Positions 54,601-62,427 of a stretch of 64,000 bases of DNA are shown in pieces (position 1 is the stretch's first letter; each line of letters starts with the position of its first letter). The position numbers and the translations under genes are program-made. This DNA comes from Aphrocallistes beatrix (Eukaryota; Porifera; Hexactinellida; Sceptrulophora; Aphrocallistidae). Under the pieces are notes generated by a model. It searched no databases. It worked only from the letters and a program-made list of their open reading frames with translations, and was not told the DNA's origin. Location of the stretch: positions 7,227,524 to 7,291,523 of the forward strand of contig OY725488.1 in assembly GCA_963281255.1 (NCBI GenBank). Reading direction: 5' to 3'.

Positions 54601-57600
54601 GTTGGAGAAGGAGTTATGAGAGGAATTGAATTGTCAGAATTACTCTTTTACTCAGGCCAACGACCCTACAGCCGTCTCTGTCGACCCACTACCGACCCGA
54701 TTGAGGTAACCTGGACGAATGGTATGAGTGGATCTGGCGACATGAGTGGCTCCGGAGATTTAACCTTTGAAACAACCTCGCAAACCGCCGTATTTACCAC
54801 TGCTAGTCCGAGTGGTGCTAGCTCGAAAGGAGCACCAGGTGAACCAGGGAGGATCGGAGCTCCTGGACAAAAAGGAAGCAAAGGCGAGACAAGTGTTGTT
54901 ACTCAGATTGGATTGAAAGGGGAGAAGGGTGCAAGTGGGGCAACTGGAGTGGTAGGAAGCTCAGGAACTAAAGGAGAAAGTGGGGAGGCCGGTGTGAGGG
55001 GAGAGAAGGGTGAAAAGGGCGAAGGGATGGAATGGGGTAAAGTTGAAGAAGAAATCCATAGCATAATTGGGAATGTCACAGCCATTTCTCAATCAGTGCA
55101 GCCAACATGTGATTCAGTCCAGTCTTGTATAACAGTTGAAATGATGAGCTCGATGAAGGGGGAAGAAGGAACGAATGGAGATAAAGGAGATCGTGGGGAC
55201 ACGGGCAGCAAGGGTGACATTGGTTTAGAGGGTGAGAAGGGCGAATCAGGTATTGTTGGACCTTCTGGGTCATCTGGATCACAGGGCATTAAAGGAAATC
55301 AAGGGGATAGCGGACCGCCTGGTAGCAAAGGTAGCAGAGGCGACGTTGGTAGGACAGGCCCATCGGGTGAGAGTGTTGTTGGAGCTAAGGGTGAGATAGG
55401 TGAAACTGGGGAAAGAGGGGAGGCTGGTGTTCCTGGTATAGATGGCGTTTCAGGACCTGCTGGACCCCCTGGTCTTCTTGGTTCTCCTGGTCCCCCTGGC
55501 CTTGTTGAATGGTACCAAGGAGTTCCGGGAAATAACGGCAGTGAAGGAGACCCTGGTATGAAAGGAGGTAAGGGGGAACCCGGGACTGAAGGAAGGACAG
55601 GTGGTGTTGGTCTAAACGGAGAGAAAGGGATGCTCGGCAGTAAGGGAGCTACGGGAGTACAAGGCCCTCCAGGCATTGGTCAGCAAGGTGTTAAAGGTAC
55701 GAAGGGTGAACCTGGTCATATGAACATAACTGATGAATATGTGAAGTCAGCTGTCAACCGAATCCCTGAGCTAGTTAGCTTGAAAGGAGAACAAGGAGAC
55801 CAAGGGGAAACCGGTGTTAAGGGTGAGTCTGGACGTCAAGGCTTTCCTGGAATTCCTGGCACAGCTGGTTCTAAAGGAGAGCCTGGCACGGTTTCAAGCG
55901 GGACCATGGTGATACACGCACGAACTAGGCAAGACATGGCCGCTGTGGATGAACCCGGTTCATTAGTGTATCGCTCTGATCTTGAGAAGTTGGCCTTTCT
56001 TTCCCTAGATGGTTGGTTGGAGATTAGGGCATCTGTTACGCCATGGGTTGAAATCGTAGATGTTGGAGAGACTACTAGCACTTCTCAACCGGATAGTCTT
56101 TGTGGTAACGGGGTATTGGACGGCGAAGAGGAATGCGATTCCACAAATTTCAATGAGTTAACGTGTAAGCTACTGAGAGGTGATTTGTATGAAGGGGAAC
56201 TTAGTTGCACTTCTCATTGTAAATTGGATTTCTCTCTCTGTCAGTTGTCTAGCATCGTTGTGTTCGGACTTACGACTCCCTTATCTGGCCGTCTAGATGG
56301 CATTACTGGCGCAGACAGTCTCTGTAACCGGGAGACTGATGCGGGCTACTATAAAGCATACATTTATAGTTTTAATAGGAACCCTGCCACACTAGTTCCT
56401 TACCGTTACCACTTCTTACCTGTTAAGAATGCTCGTGCAGAAACTATGTATGGATCGTGGGCAGAACTCCTACAGGGCAAGATGCTAAAGGATTCTCTTG
56501 CGAACCTTTTGTCTGCTGATGGAGAAGAACTTACGAATTCTGGGTATTGGATCGGTGATCGAAAGAGTAACTGTAGGAACTGGAATAGCCAGCAAGCTAC
56601 TGATACTGCATTCTCGACTCTTAAGGATCCGCAAGGTTTTTCCCAATCCTATTCTACATGCAATCAAGAGCTATCTCTTATCTGTGTTCTAATTTCATTC
56701 TAATCGCCTTCACGAGTATGATAACTAAACCAGATACATTGTGAAGGTGTTGATGTCTGTTAAATACCATTTCTAATTGAACAATAATTATGTTTCTTTG
56801 CTTTGTGCTCCATGTGTATGCATATATTCCATTCTGTGAAATTCTCAGATTTTTTTCATAGTAAATAAAAATTTAATCATAGACCCATCCAATGGATGTA
56901 CTTGTTTAGTTTGAGATTTGTATCCTATTTGATTGTATGGACGTCCTAATGTTGTTTTATTTCATGCTCCCGATTCCTATCACTCAACGTTTTACGAATG
57001 CAGTTATGTGTGTTGAGGTTTGAAAGGCTCAATTTTGAATATGACCGATTATGAACTTGTTATCTCTCTTAATCATATCAACGTTTTTCCAAATACTGTA
57101 TATTACTCCTGTTCTCATTTATCCAGTTTTAGAGTTCATTTATTTATTTATTTTTCAGCCAATTAATCCATTTGAACCAGCCTTGTTCGCTGTCATATCC
57201 CAACCAAATCTTATTTGCTCACTATACGTATGTTTATTATAATAAAACTATTGAGTTTATCTATGTTAATGCAAACACAAAGCGAATAAACATGTCTTCT
57301 GTAACTACATAGAATTCTATAATGAGAGTAAACATCCGTATTTGGAGGAGTCAATTGTATCAAAAGTGAATTTAATCTTATATCAAGAAAACCGATATAT
57401 ATTTACCATAATTTATCCTGAATAGTCTAGAGAATCGGCTGAAATCACGAACAGAATTCGATACTTTGAAGTTAAACCTTGGTTTTGTATATACTAAGTA
57501 CATGTATACAATAACGTTACCTCTAATGACTAGGGAGAAATTAGCTAGCTACGTCTAATACTATCTACTTAGGCAGACTCTAATGCTGCTTGTTTCATTA

Positions 57601-59332
57601 ATTTATTTAAAATGATCTCTAACTGACATTACCTCTTCCAGGCAATCTTTAGATAATATTATTCAAGTGTCAAGGTAATGACGAAGGGTACCACGAGTTT
57701 TGGTAAACGCCACAACAAGACGCACACGCTGTGCAGACGATGTGGTCGCAGAGCTTACCACATCCAGAAGAGTAGGTGTGCCTCCTGTGGGTACCCGAGT
57801 AAGAAGAAGAGAGGGTACAACTGGAGCGAGAAGGCCAAGCGGAGACACACCACCGGGACCGGCAGGATGAAGCACCTCCGGCTAGTGAGCAGAAGGTTCA
57901 AGCACGGATTCAGGACCGGTTTAGCTAAATCCAACAAGCAAGCTCGGAACAAATCTCAACTAGGACAATCCAATTAACTTGTTGGAATACTAATAATTTA
58001 GTCCAGTTGTTAGTTATTATAGTTTGTTGTTCCTAGTTCGTATTAGGCTAATTAGAAATAAAAGACGTTTAAATATGTTTGTATTTAATGGTCTAGGGAG
58101 CAAATAATGGCAGGAAGTTGTTGTGGGATGAATTTGTATTCCAACTAAGATCTAATCGAGTTGTGGTCTCTGTGGTGAGGTTGCAATCTCTGTTTTATCT
58201 AAAGTATTTAATTCTTCATATAATTAATTCAATCTATATTTTATAGAAACCATGCAAACATACGTATTGTTTCTTGTGTGCGAAAGAAATGAAAGAATGC
58301 AAACGGTTAGTTAAAAAACATGGATGTGAATTATGATACGTAGATAAGTATGAATTTAGTAATGTAGTTCTTACTTTTTCTATCTCAAAATTAATCTTAT
58401 TTGCCTGTGTATCTTGATTCAGGTGTAACAGTACGCCTGAGAAAGTAGAAGAGTGCAAGTTCGGAGAGCTCTTTCTCTGCGCCTACGATGCGAAGAGATA
58501 TTCCTCGGAAGGTTGCTTCTCCAGCTATAAATCCCTCAGGGACTTGGAGTCACACGTAAATTTTAGACACAAAGTCAACCTGGACAGCGGATACTATCCA
58601 ACATTCTTAAAAATCTTGAGAAGTTATCAATCCAGCTCTGAGTCTTCTCTCCAGACGGAGGCAAGCGAGCTTAGTTTGTCAGTACAGAACGAGATGAGTC
58701 CAAGTTCGGACACGCCTACTAATGACGTTCCTATGAATGACACTTCCAACTCGAGCACTCCTGATTCTAAAATCCATTCCATTTCTTCACTCACCGATCT
58801 CCCTCCCATTGATACTCCACCACAGCCTTCTATTCCCACACTTAATAAAGACACTCTATTAAGTGTAGGGATGGAAGATACCCCTCCACAACCTTTAAAA
58901 AATTCTAACTTATACCCCCCAAATAACTTGCCTATACCCTCTCTCAGTGTACAACAACCTCATGTTAACACGGATATAGCCCAACTACATCAATTCCCCA
59001 TTCCCTCTCACCCACCTCACCATCCCCCCCAGTCCTTGCATCAGTCTCCGATGCCGATCCCCCAGTGTATGACTCACGGCCAACCACATTTTCATAACAA
59101 CATGCGTCACCCACTACCTCCGACAGGAATAGGTGTAATCCCGACCAACATGCCCAGTTTTGTGCCCTACCAGTCCCATTATAACAACTCGAACCATATG
59201 CTAGGATATAAACACACCTTCCCTCCGCCTCAGATTCAGCGACCCTTTTTGCCGGAGCACGGAGCCAACTTGACAGCTAACAATCCTATACCCACACACC
59301 CTCCGATGTACACTAGCTCGAGACCAAGCTGA
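39601..59332 (+). CDS. CBLL1: Hakai/CBLL1 RING E3, split by an 18-kb gene-bearing intron
   Basis: Inferred exons: 39601-39793, 39841-39917, 40228-40314, then 58247-58305 and 58423-59332. The joins are phase 1, 0, 0 and 2 and every intron is GT-AG, giving 441 residues. Exon 3 holds the first half of the RING ([15 protein letters not shown]) and exon 4 begins with the second half ([20 protein letters not shown]). Joined, they reproduce the Hakai arrangement (C-x2-C...IYGR-x-x-CKH-x2-C-x2-C). Exon 5 continues with the Hakai zinc-binding region ([19 protein letters not shown]...[20 protein letters not shown]) and a long proline-rich tail. Hakai is an E3 ligase and a component of the m6A methyltransferase-associated complex with WTAP and VIRMA. 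The 17.9-kb third intron contains flightless-I, a collagen gene and eL37 on the same strand. If the halves were not spliced together, neither would make a complete RING. Confidence 0.82.
41128..41293. mobile_element. TA-flanked MITE (GGGTCGCTTATTATGA ends)
   Basis: A 166-bp element with inverted ends GAGTCGGGGTCGCTTATTAT and ATAATAAGCGACCCTGAC, bounded by TA (41126-41127 and 41294-41295). A partial copy of the same right end lies near 44521-44560. A Tc1/mariner-type non-autonomous element; non-coding. Confidence 0.82.
43051..44249. mobile_element. Foldback transposon with ~525-bp arms
   Basis: An almost perfect inverted repeat: the left arm 43051-43698 (less a 121-bp insertion) matches the reverse complement of 43726-44249 over about 525 bp, with a loop of about 27 bp. 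Landmarks paired between arms include GGCCTCACAAC, TGGTATGTTGG-like blocks around 43400, and GACCTCTAAATTCAA near the loop. It is flanked by GGTTTGAA at 43043-43050 and 44250-44257, an 8-bp target duplication. No open frame is present. If transcribed with Hakai, the RNA would form a very long hairpin. Confidence 0.88.
43524..43640. mobile_element. piggyBac-like MITE at a TTAA site
   Basis: A 117-bp insertion with ends CCCGAG...CTCGGG between two TTAA copies (43520-43523 and 43641-43644). It is present in the left arm of the foldback element and absent from the matching place in the right arm, where a single TTAA stands. A TTAA target and CCC-starting inverted ends are characteristic of piggyBac elements. 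The arm comparison gives a natural before/after pair. Confidence 0.85.
44605..44966. mobile_element. hAT-type MITE (CAGGGGTGGGCA end)
   Basis: A 362-bp element whose left end CAGGGGTGGGCACAAAAG and GGGCCGC motifs mirror its right end (GCGGGCCGC...TTTGCCCACAT). It is flanked by the direct repeat ATGCATTAACC (44594-44604 and 44967-44977). The CAGGGGTGGGCA terminus is widespread among hAT elements. The right terminus is a few bases short of a full mirror. Confidence 0.8.
45099..46638. mobile_element. Composite element carrying two copies of repeat family A
   Basis: Flanked by ACATAGGC at 45091-45098 and 46639-46646, with ends that share GGCGTCGAT (AAGGGCGTCGATCC on the left, GAAATCGACGCC on the right). 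Inside, two reverse-oriented copies of repeat family A stand in tandem (from 45269 and 45717, 448 bp apart); the second ends at 46193 with an inverted terminal motif. The outer element may be a hAT-like transposon invaded by family A. Confidence 0.6.
45717..46193 (-). repeat. Repeat family A, best-bounded copy
   Basis: Starts TCGCGCTTCGCTTGCTTGC and ends GCAAGCAAGCGAAGCGCGCT, so both ends carry the same ~28-bp motif in inverted orientation. Between are the hairpin GGCGGACACTTGTGTCCGCC (45750-45769) and the AT-rich body shared with 240-640. A TA run follows directly at 46194. This copy defines the family as a likely MITE. Confidence 0.75.
46895..47105. repeat. 11-bp minisatellite (TTGAGCATAAT)
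   Basis: About 19 tandem copies of an 11-bp unit close to GAGCATAATTT, with frequent single-base variants. It generates repetitive open frames on the - strand that are not genes. Confidence 0.93.
47120..47180. repeat. GC-rich dispersed repeat, second copy
   Basis: GCCGAACCCGGGTGGGCCGG and the following CCCCCTGGATTCGAAA resemble 5150-5195 in MULE intron 2. The repeat family is unidentified. Confidence 0.6.
47983..48094. mobile_element. Short TA-flanked MITE before flightless-I
   Basis: A 112-bp element with inverted ends CAGTCTTTCCCTGAATAAGC and CTTATTCGGGGAAAGACGA, bounded by TA (47981-47982 and 48095-48096). It ends 80 bp before the flightless-I start codon, so it must sit in its promoter or 5' UTR. 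Related ends occur in the IkB-like intron 6. Confidence 0.82.
48175..52146 (+). CDS. FLII: Flightless-I (LRR-gelsolin protein)
   Basis: 1323 residues in one exon. Residues about 40-420 hold leucine-rich repeats ([45 protein letters not shown]). A linker of ~100 residues follows, then gelsolin-like repeats from about 540 to the end ([55 protein letters not shown]). This is the diagnostic flightless-I layout; human FLII is 1269 residues. The protein binds actin and acts as a nuclear-receptor coactivator and in wound repair. The whole gene lies inside the third intron of Hakai on the same strand, with no introns of its own. Confidence 0.96.
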   Translation: MDMNGSEECEDVERQEANNKIEERKRKNILNFVKGIDLSEYPFKSQDFPAILQDMRGLRWLCLSNTNIESIPPELGDINTLERVSLDRNQLRSLLENNTLTKEKLPHLNQIYARHNELDDDGFTDEFFQTICEHLKNLDLSHNNLTTIPRQIKILQNLIVLNLSHNQIHVIPAELFTACTGLQHLDLSHNLLQTLPAQFIRLSRLQHLDLSNNPLEHYAFRKAFERLVKLQYLNLSKTGRRYLDFLDQSSGQQTNITNLDKLVGLKDFDLSHNHLIRIPTELYKLTRLRRLNLSYCDLKDIPSAIDVWVELQTLDLSGNQISFLPHNLCELTQLKRLFISDNRLQMDGIPKNIGSMINLESFIAARNQLVSVPASICTCLQLKKLVLTSNRLITLPEGFNSMTQLTKLELDDNPQLSAPSNQREELSDPFKQATNKEFKKGVVTVEPKTNKLKGAARHRRRKLLQLQSTMSQDSGHSPLGTKPSITRQQSLTPHDAAQAEQVLRGLVDIADKQCKSYGHSEGVSSFLGEQLSWEEKLLKRPDLDYSVIFESSQDIGTVCGLTIWVIDQLLPCPIPSSCHGTFNDGDCYMILNTSTNENLRIDWDIYYWIGSECSLDKKALAAIHAVHLRNLLGARCRTKRIEMEEEGSEFLNLFPQEITYVEGGQASALRQVQADIPETRLYRILTPTVNTPPIMDSLPLTYLSLDLSVPHLFEAPEINVLFIWASRELGRGTVSKARLLAEDMKWLEYRGRIQVVTVYAGSEPSKFWESLGGQPPSDYDFPNNSLLSEVRPSKSKLFCVRLEKDSLELPQLRFPEYRPPKGLLESGHVYILDSNSHVYVWQGRKANGILRNAGMFLAQEIMDMFPRPEHVSARLVSQGLEPVAFRSQFANWDTQNKPFPGFQQAGMAKFGGSSLSLNSIGFESSNLLSAPNPTQAKHSLKLDISALFQQRNMKMDRQIYDRLKDLNRNLIRIECFILRGDFCEPLPQEAKGHFYSEECYVFVADYHEDLPEESTEEGEEYRIVYFWQGKFSRESVWVKFQFNDFFVEIEEKGNRQKLSWEDFIGPDFELVRYKQQGEEYKFLAHFGQKVIIHKGAYNPSLEPKDPCLYQIRAKYSKLCRRIVQVNPVSPTMLNSEFCCILRIPFSGTNGSGITYVWLGNKASQEEELHAEQMGRVMSPPSYALQVIREGNEPDNFFWAAMGGRPKSDFDIEHDADYLRSARLFKCTNERGFFRISELLLDFHQGDLNNDDVMILDTGREVFLWFGSASSDVEKKLSARSCELYLKHLEQNYPENVRKLKITKPGKEPWEFRRCFHGWDPWKK
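52615..53308. mobile_element. hAT-type element with perfect 8-bp duplication
   Basis: A 694-bp element with ends CAGGGTTGCCATGGGAATGG and, inverted, ATTCCCACGGCAACCCTG, flanked by GTAGACAT at 52607-52614 and 53309-53316. Just inside the left end a ~23-bp unit (GGGGATTCCCACAGGGTCCTA) is repeated about three times. A second element is nested in it. Non-coding. Confidence 0.88.
52752..53231. mobile_element. MITE nested in the hAT element
   Basis: A 480-bp insertion with inverted ends CATACTCACCAACCCT and AGGGGTTGGTAGGTATG, flanked by CTATGG (52746-52751 and 53232-53237). Several ATCCAGGGA motifs in both orientations lie inside. Its family is not identified. Since it splits the hAT element, it inserted later. 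Confidence 0.7.
54040..56703 (+). CDS. Collagen XV/XVIII-type (multiplexin-like) chain with endostatin domain
   Basis: 887 residues in one exon. A signal peptide (about 1-20) is followed by a laminin-G/thrombospondin-N-type domain (about 25-225) and an interrupted Gly-X-Y region (about 264-617) with breaks near 328-372 and 559-580. Next comes a trimerisation-like segment ([20 protein letters not shown]...[10 protein letters not shown], 625-665), a cysteine-rich insert ([14 protein letters not shown]...[12 protein letters not shown], about 686-735) and a C-terminal endostatin/NC10 domain ([52 protein letters not shown]). This is the collagen XV/XVIII order, with a cysteine-rich module added before endostatin. 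Multiplexins bridge basement membrane and interstitial matrix. A likely poly(A) signal is AATAAA at 56864-56869. The gene is nested in the Hakai intron. Confidence 0.88.
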   Translation: MYSFFILSIFLIILLPKASAEVDSSPTVDLITRLRPEESFRSFIEYGKKVHHLENSASRPILELDPGVRLTSIAFRVSIRASYAKQGTLLAITNPNIENVFMKMHFSQSLYDLSYMMVDISVGNQNISLNIHSFEERTWLNIIFILTEFRIYLYDQTDCLSGDSESISNTEWPSNLSDYSLFLGTTGVGEGVMRGIELSELLFYSGQRPYSRLCRPTTDPIEVTWTNGMSGSGDMSGSGDLTFETTSQTAVFTTASPSGASSKGAPGEPGRIGAPGQKGSKGETSVVTQIGLKGEKGASGATGVVGSSGTKGESGEAGVRGEKGEKGEGMEWGKVEEEIHSIIGNVTAISQSVQPTCDSVQSCITVEMMSSMKGEEGTNGDKGDRGDTGSKGDIGLEGEKGESGIVGPSGSSGSQGIKGNQGDSGPPGSKGSRGDVGRTGPSGESVVGAKGEIGETGERGEAGVPGIDGVSGPAGPPGLLGSPGPPGLVEWYQGVPGNNGSEGDPGMKGGKGEPGTEGRTGGVGLNGEKGMLGSKGATGVQGPPGIGQQGVKGTKGEPGHMNITDEYVKSAVNRIPELVSLKGEQGDQGETGVKGESGRQGFPGIPGTAGSKGEPGTVSSGTMVIHARTRQDMAAVDEPGSLVYRSDLEKLAFLSLDGWLEIRASVTPWVEIVDVGETTSTSQPDSLCGNGVLDGEEECDSTNFNELTCKLLRGDLYEGELSCTSHCKLDFSLCQLSSIVVFGLTTPLSGRLDGITGADSLCNRETDAGYYKAYIYSFNRNPATLVPYRYHFLPVKNARAETMYGSWAELLQGKMLKDSLANLLSADGEELTNSGYWIGDRKSNCRNWNSQQATDTAFSTLKDPQGFSQSYSTCNQELSLICVLISF
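56704..57677. other. Spacer, no gene seen
   Basis: About 970 bp between the collagen gene and eL37. AATAAA at 56864-56869 probably ends the collagen transcript. The remainder is AT-rich; the stretch before 57678 must contain the eL37 promoter. Nothing else recognised. Confidence 0.55.
57678..57977 (+). CDS. RPL37: Large-subunit ribosomal protein eL37
   Basis: 99 residues, one exon, strongly basic. [20 protein letters not shown] is the canonical eL37 start, and the zinc-binding cysteines are C19, C22, C34 and C37. The coding DNA is richer in G and C than its surroundings, as expected for a highly expressed gene. A poly(A) signal AATAAA stands at 58057-58062, 185 bp before Hakai exon 4. It is the last of three genes in the Hakai intron. 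Confidence 0.97.
   Translation: MTKGTTSFGKRHNKTHTLCRRCGRRAYHIQKSRCASCGYPSKKKRGYNWSEKAKRRHTTGTGRMKHLRLVSRRFKHGFRTGLAKSNKQARNKSQLGQSN
58057..58062 (+). promoter_or_regulatory. Probable eL37 poly(A) signal
   Basis: AATAAA 80 bp after the eL37 stop codon. For Hakai to be made as one transcript, this strong site has to be bypassed. Confidence 0.6.
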
Positions 59333-61224
59333 GGAGCAGTTGTTCATTTAGGTGGATTGTTCCAAATGAGACTTTGATCCTATTATTTGCTTGTTTCTAA
59401 TCATAATGAACACTGCATGTATAGATCGTTATTTTTGCTCTCTTTCTGTTCATAGTTCTACAAATAACCCTCTGCATTCTAATTAATTATAATATTATCG
59501 CTTGCTTCACTTAGCTGTATAGCAGTAAATATATTTTATTTTAGATTTATTTCGGTTCGTTTGGCTATGAGCTTAATTAAGGTAAAGGCAATCGTAATTA
59601 ACAAACACGCTTTACAGCTTTGATTCGCAGCTCCGGATACAGAGTTGGAATCGAGGGGTGCGAAGGTTCAGGTTGGGCTACAGTACAATATAGCAATCTC
59701 AGATACGGATTCAGATTCGGGATCGGCTTCTGAAAGTGGACCCGATTCCAACTCTGTCGGATATTATATGCACTGCTTCTGTCGCCCCTCGTAGTCCTTG
59801 TTATTTTTTTGCTATTAGCCAACGTTATAAATCTGAAAATTACCTTTACTATATTTATAAATGCTTGTCCACAAACACGAAGCGAAGACCTGATGACATC
59901 CATTTACCAGTTATAAGTGGGTTTCAATAAGAACCCATATTATCTTGACGGAAAGTGTCCATAACCAAACTTGCTTGTATTATATTGTAATAATTATTGT
60001 AACACTGCCCTCTAAACACTTCGTTGATTCGCGTTTACGAAAAATCCAAAATAACAATGTCTCTATGGATTTTATTTTTGATAGAATTGTAAGATAAGAA
60101 GCTGTATAGATTCTTATTAAACCGCATAACCATGAATGTTTTGTAGTGTAGAATTCTGAGATTATCCATAGAATGGCGATATTTAATTTCGCTTACTCAA
60201 ATGACCTTGTGGTTCAATCTGTTTCATCGTAACTTGACAACCATCGCCACAAAATTGTGTCGTGCGACACAATTTAGCGAGCGAAATTTTTCCCGGTCGC
60301 TCGTATTGATTTCTACCTTATTGTGTACTTAATTTATTAGAATATTGCGGATACTTTTACTAGTTGAGTGTACGTATCCACGTCACATTCACTAAATCTC
60401 GGTAGATTAAAGCCAAATTAAAAATTGAAAGGTGTGCTGTGATAGATATCAATTATGTGATTAAGGTTTAGATATTGTGATTATCTACGATCATTATGCT
60501 AATTTCCAGTCATAAAAATTACGAGCATAATATTAATTTCCCGTCATAAAAAATTCCGAGCATAATGTTAATTTCCCGTCATAAAAAATTAAGAGCATAA
60601 TGTTAATTTCCCGTCATAAAAATTCTCAGCATAATGTTAATTTCCTGTCATAAAAATTCTCAGCATAATGTTAATTTCCCGTCATAAAAATTCTCAGCAT
60701 AACGTTAATTTCCCGTCATAAAAATTCTCAGCATAATGTTAATTTCCCGTCATAAAAATTCTCAGCATAACGTTAATTTCCCCTCATAAAAAATTCCGAG
60801 CATAATGCTAATTTCCCGTCATAAAAAATTCAAGCATATTTTTAATTCCCCGTCGTAAAAAATTCCGAGCACAATGTTAATTTCCCGTCATAAAAATTCT
60901 CAGCATAATGTTAATTTCCCCTCATAAAAATTCTCAGCATAATGTTAATTTCCGTCTTAAAAAATACGAGCATAATGTTAATTTCCCCTCAAAAAAATAC
61001 GTGCATAATCTTAATTTCATTGATAAATCCATTATTCTACTCTTGGTAGAGGAGTTCTAGAGGTAAATTTCCAACTAAATTAATAAATGAAACTACTCAT
61101 TAATGCGTCTCTTAGAAGTGTGTATGTTAGTGGAGATATTTATCGACTATACAGAAATATATTCACTAAATAAAATAAAATAATGCTATCCTACTACATA
61201 AGACCTAATGCCATATAGGGAAAG
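59333..61224. other. Spacer with minisatellite
   Basis: About 1.9 kb between Hakai and the NHL gene. ACAGAGTTGGAATCG (near 59640) and its inverse CGATTCCAACTCTGT (near 59742) could form a hairpin of about 100 nt. The minisatellite at 60493-61018 follows. The rest is AT-rich; no gene recognised. Confidence 0.6.
60493..61018. repeat. 34-bp minisatellite
   Basis: About 15 head-to-tail copies of a ~34-bp unit, with core CATAATGTTAATTTCCCGTC followed by ATAAAAATTCTCAG. The units are contiguous and differ by scattered substitutions and small indels. There are no unique spacers, so it is not a CRISPR array. Confidence 0.95.
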
Positions 61225-62427
61225 TTAGAATATCTGGAATCCATGGTCTCTATGGCTTGATACCAGAATGACTCTACCACTTCTTGTCGTAGTTAGTCCA
61301 TATGGACGGCCTAACTGACCCTCTCCTATTGTGTGAAGTAGCTTTCCTTCTTCATTGTAAACTTGTACTAAGTTCTTGTTACTAATGCTAACTAGAATGT
61401 TATTCGCTCTGTCGAGGCAGAAGAAGGGAGTCCATGAATATTGTTCAATTGAAATTAGTGATTTAAGATATGTTCCTTGTAAAGTTAATAAATGGACACG
61501 ATGGGGAGAATCATAAGACAGAATTAGCATGTTATTATCAGTAAATAGAACATCTTGAGGAGATAGAATCGTTTTATGCTGAATAAATCGTTTAAAATTT
61601 AAAATAACATCAATAACTGATATTCTGTTGTTATTATTTTCTGCTACATACAGATGACCATCTGGTCCTATAGCTAGTGACTTAGGAGTATTAAATTCGC
61701 TTTTCTCTGAACCATTTTTCCTTAATTTCCTCATTAACTTGTGATTACTTAGATTAAATTGGAAAATGGCACACTGATCTATGTCTGTTACATAAATACT
61801 ATCTTTATGTAGCAATATACCCCATGGCTCAACCAATTCATTACTTCCAAACTCACTGAACTCTCCAGCCATTGATACAGTTTTAACACGTGAATTCCTA
61901 TTATCGCACACGTAACTCAACTGTGTTTCTTCCTCAAATGCAATACCACTTGGATAACTAAATGTATCTTTCCCTTTCCCCCTCTTCCCTACAGCTACAA
62001 CAGGGGTAACCATTTTTGAGTAATTCGGTAACTTATAATCCAATTTGATTAACTCACCCAACCTACTGAGTTTATTTTCCAATGCTTTACTTTCACATTC
62101 AAATTGGACGAAATAGTTAGAAGTAGACATTTTCAATTTTCGTATATTTGCCTCAATTTCTAATAAGAAATTCTCTTGCATCTTCTTCAAGTCATTCTCT
62201 TTTATTTTTTCAATATACTCTTTAGTATTTTTCAATTCTTGTTCTGTCTTGTTTTTGTTAGAAAGGAGAGTATCGTATTATTCACGGAATTCAGTTAATT
62301 GTGTGAGGAGTGTTCGTTTACGTTCTCTCACAATATTCACAATTCGCTCGTATCTGTTTTCAATATCAAAAGCTATTGTATCAAATGGATGAGGTGGTGG
62401 TACCTTATCAGGGAGTAGAGTAGCCAT
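61225..62427 (-). pseudogene. NHL-repeat protein with one in-frame TAA
   Basis: The frame opens with ATG at 62427-62425, meets a single TAA at 62280-62278 (codon 50), and is then open to 61225. Read through, about 400 codons encode an acidic/basic coiled coil (LTQLTEFRE, stop, YDTLLSNKNKTEQELKNTKE, about 20-130) and an NHL-type beta-propeller (YPSGIAFEEETQLSYVCDNR, PKSLAIGPDGHLYVAENNNN, GRPYGLTTTRSGRVILVSSH). The coiled coil continues across the stop. This resembles TRIM-NHL proteins without RING and B-boxes. It may be a young pseudogene, a readthrough gene or contain a base error. Confidence 0.6.

Noticed and set aside
58544..59332. Independent proline-rich gene starting at 58544
   Set aside because: The frame extends upstream to an acceptor at 58422 and encodes the Hakai zinc-binding region. 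The ATG at 58544 is internal.
60493..61018. Regular repeats resembling a CRISPR array
   Set aside because: The units abut each other and vary throughout; there are no unique spacers and no cas-like genes. It is a minisatellite in an animal genome.
1409..62280. Stop-codon reassignment to explain in-frame TAG and TAA
   Set aside because: Intact genes in the window end in TAA, TAG and TGA at the expected family lengths (for example eL37, flightless-I, SUPV3L1), so the standard code is in use.
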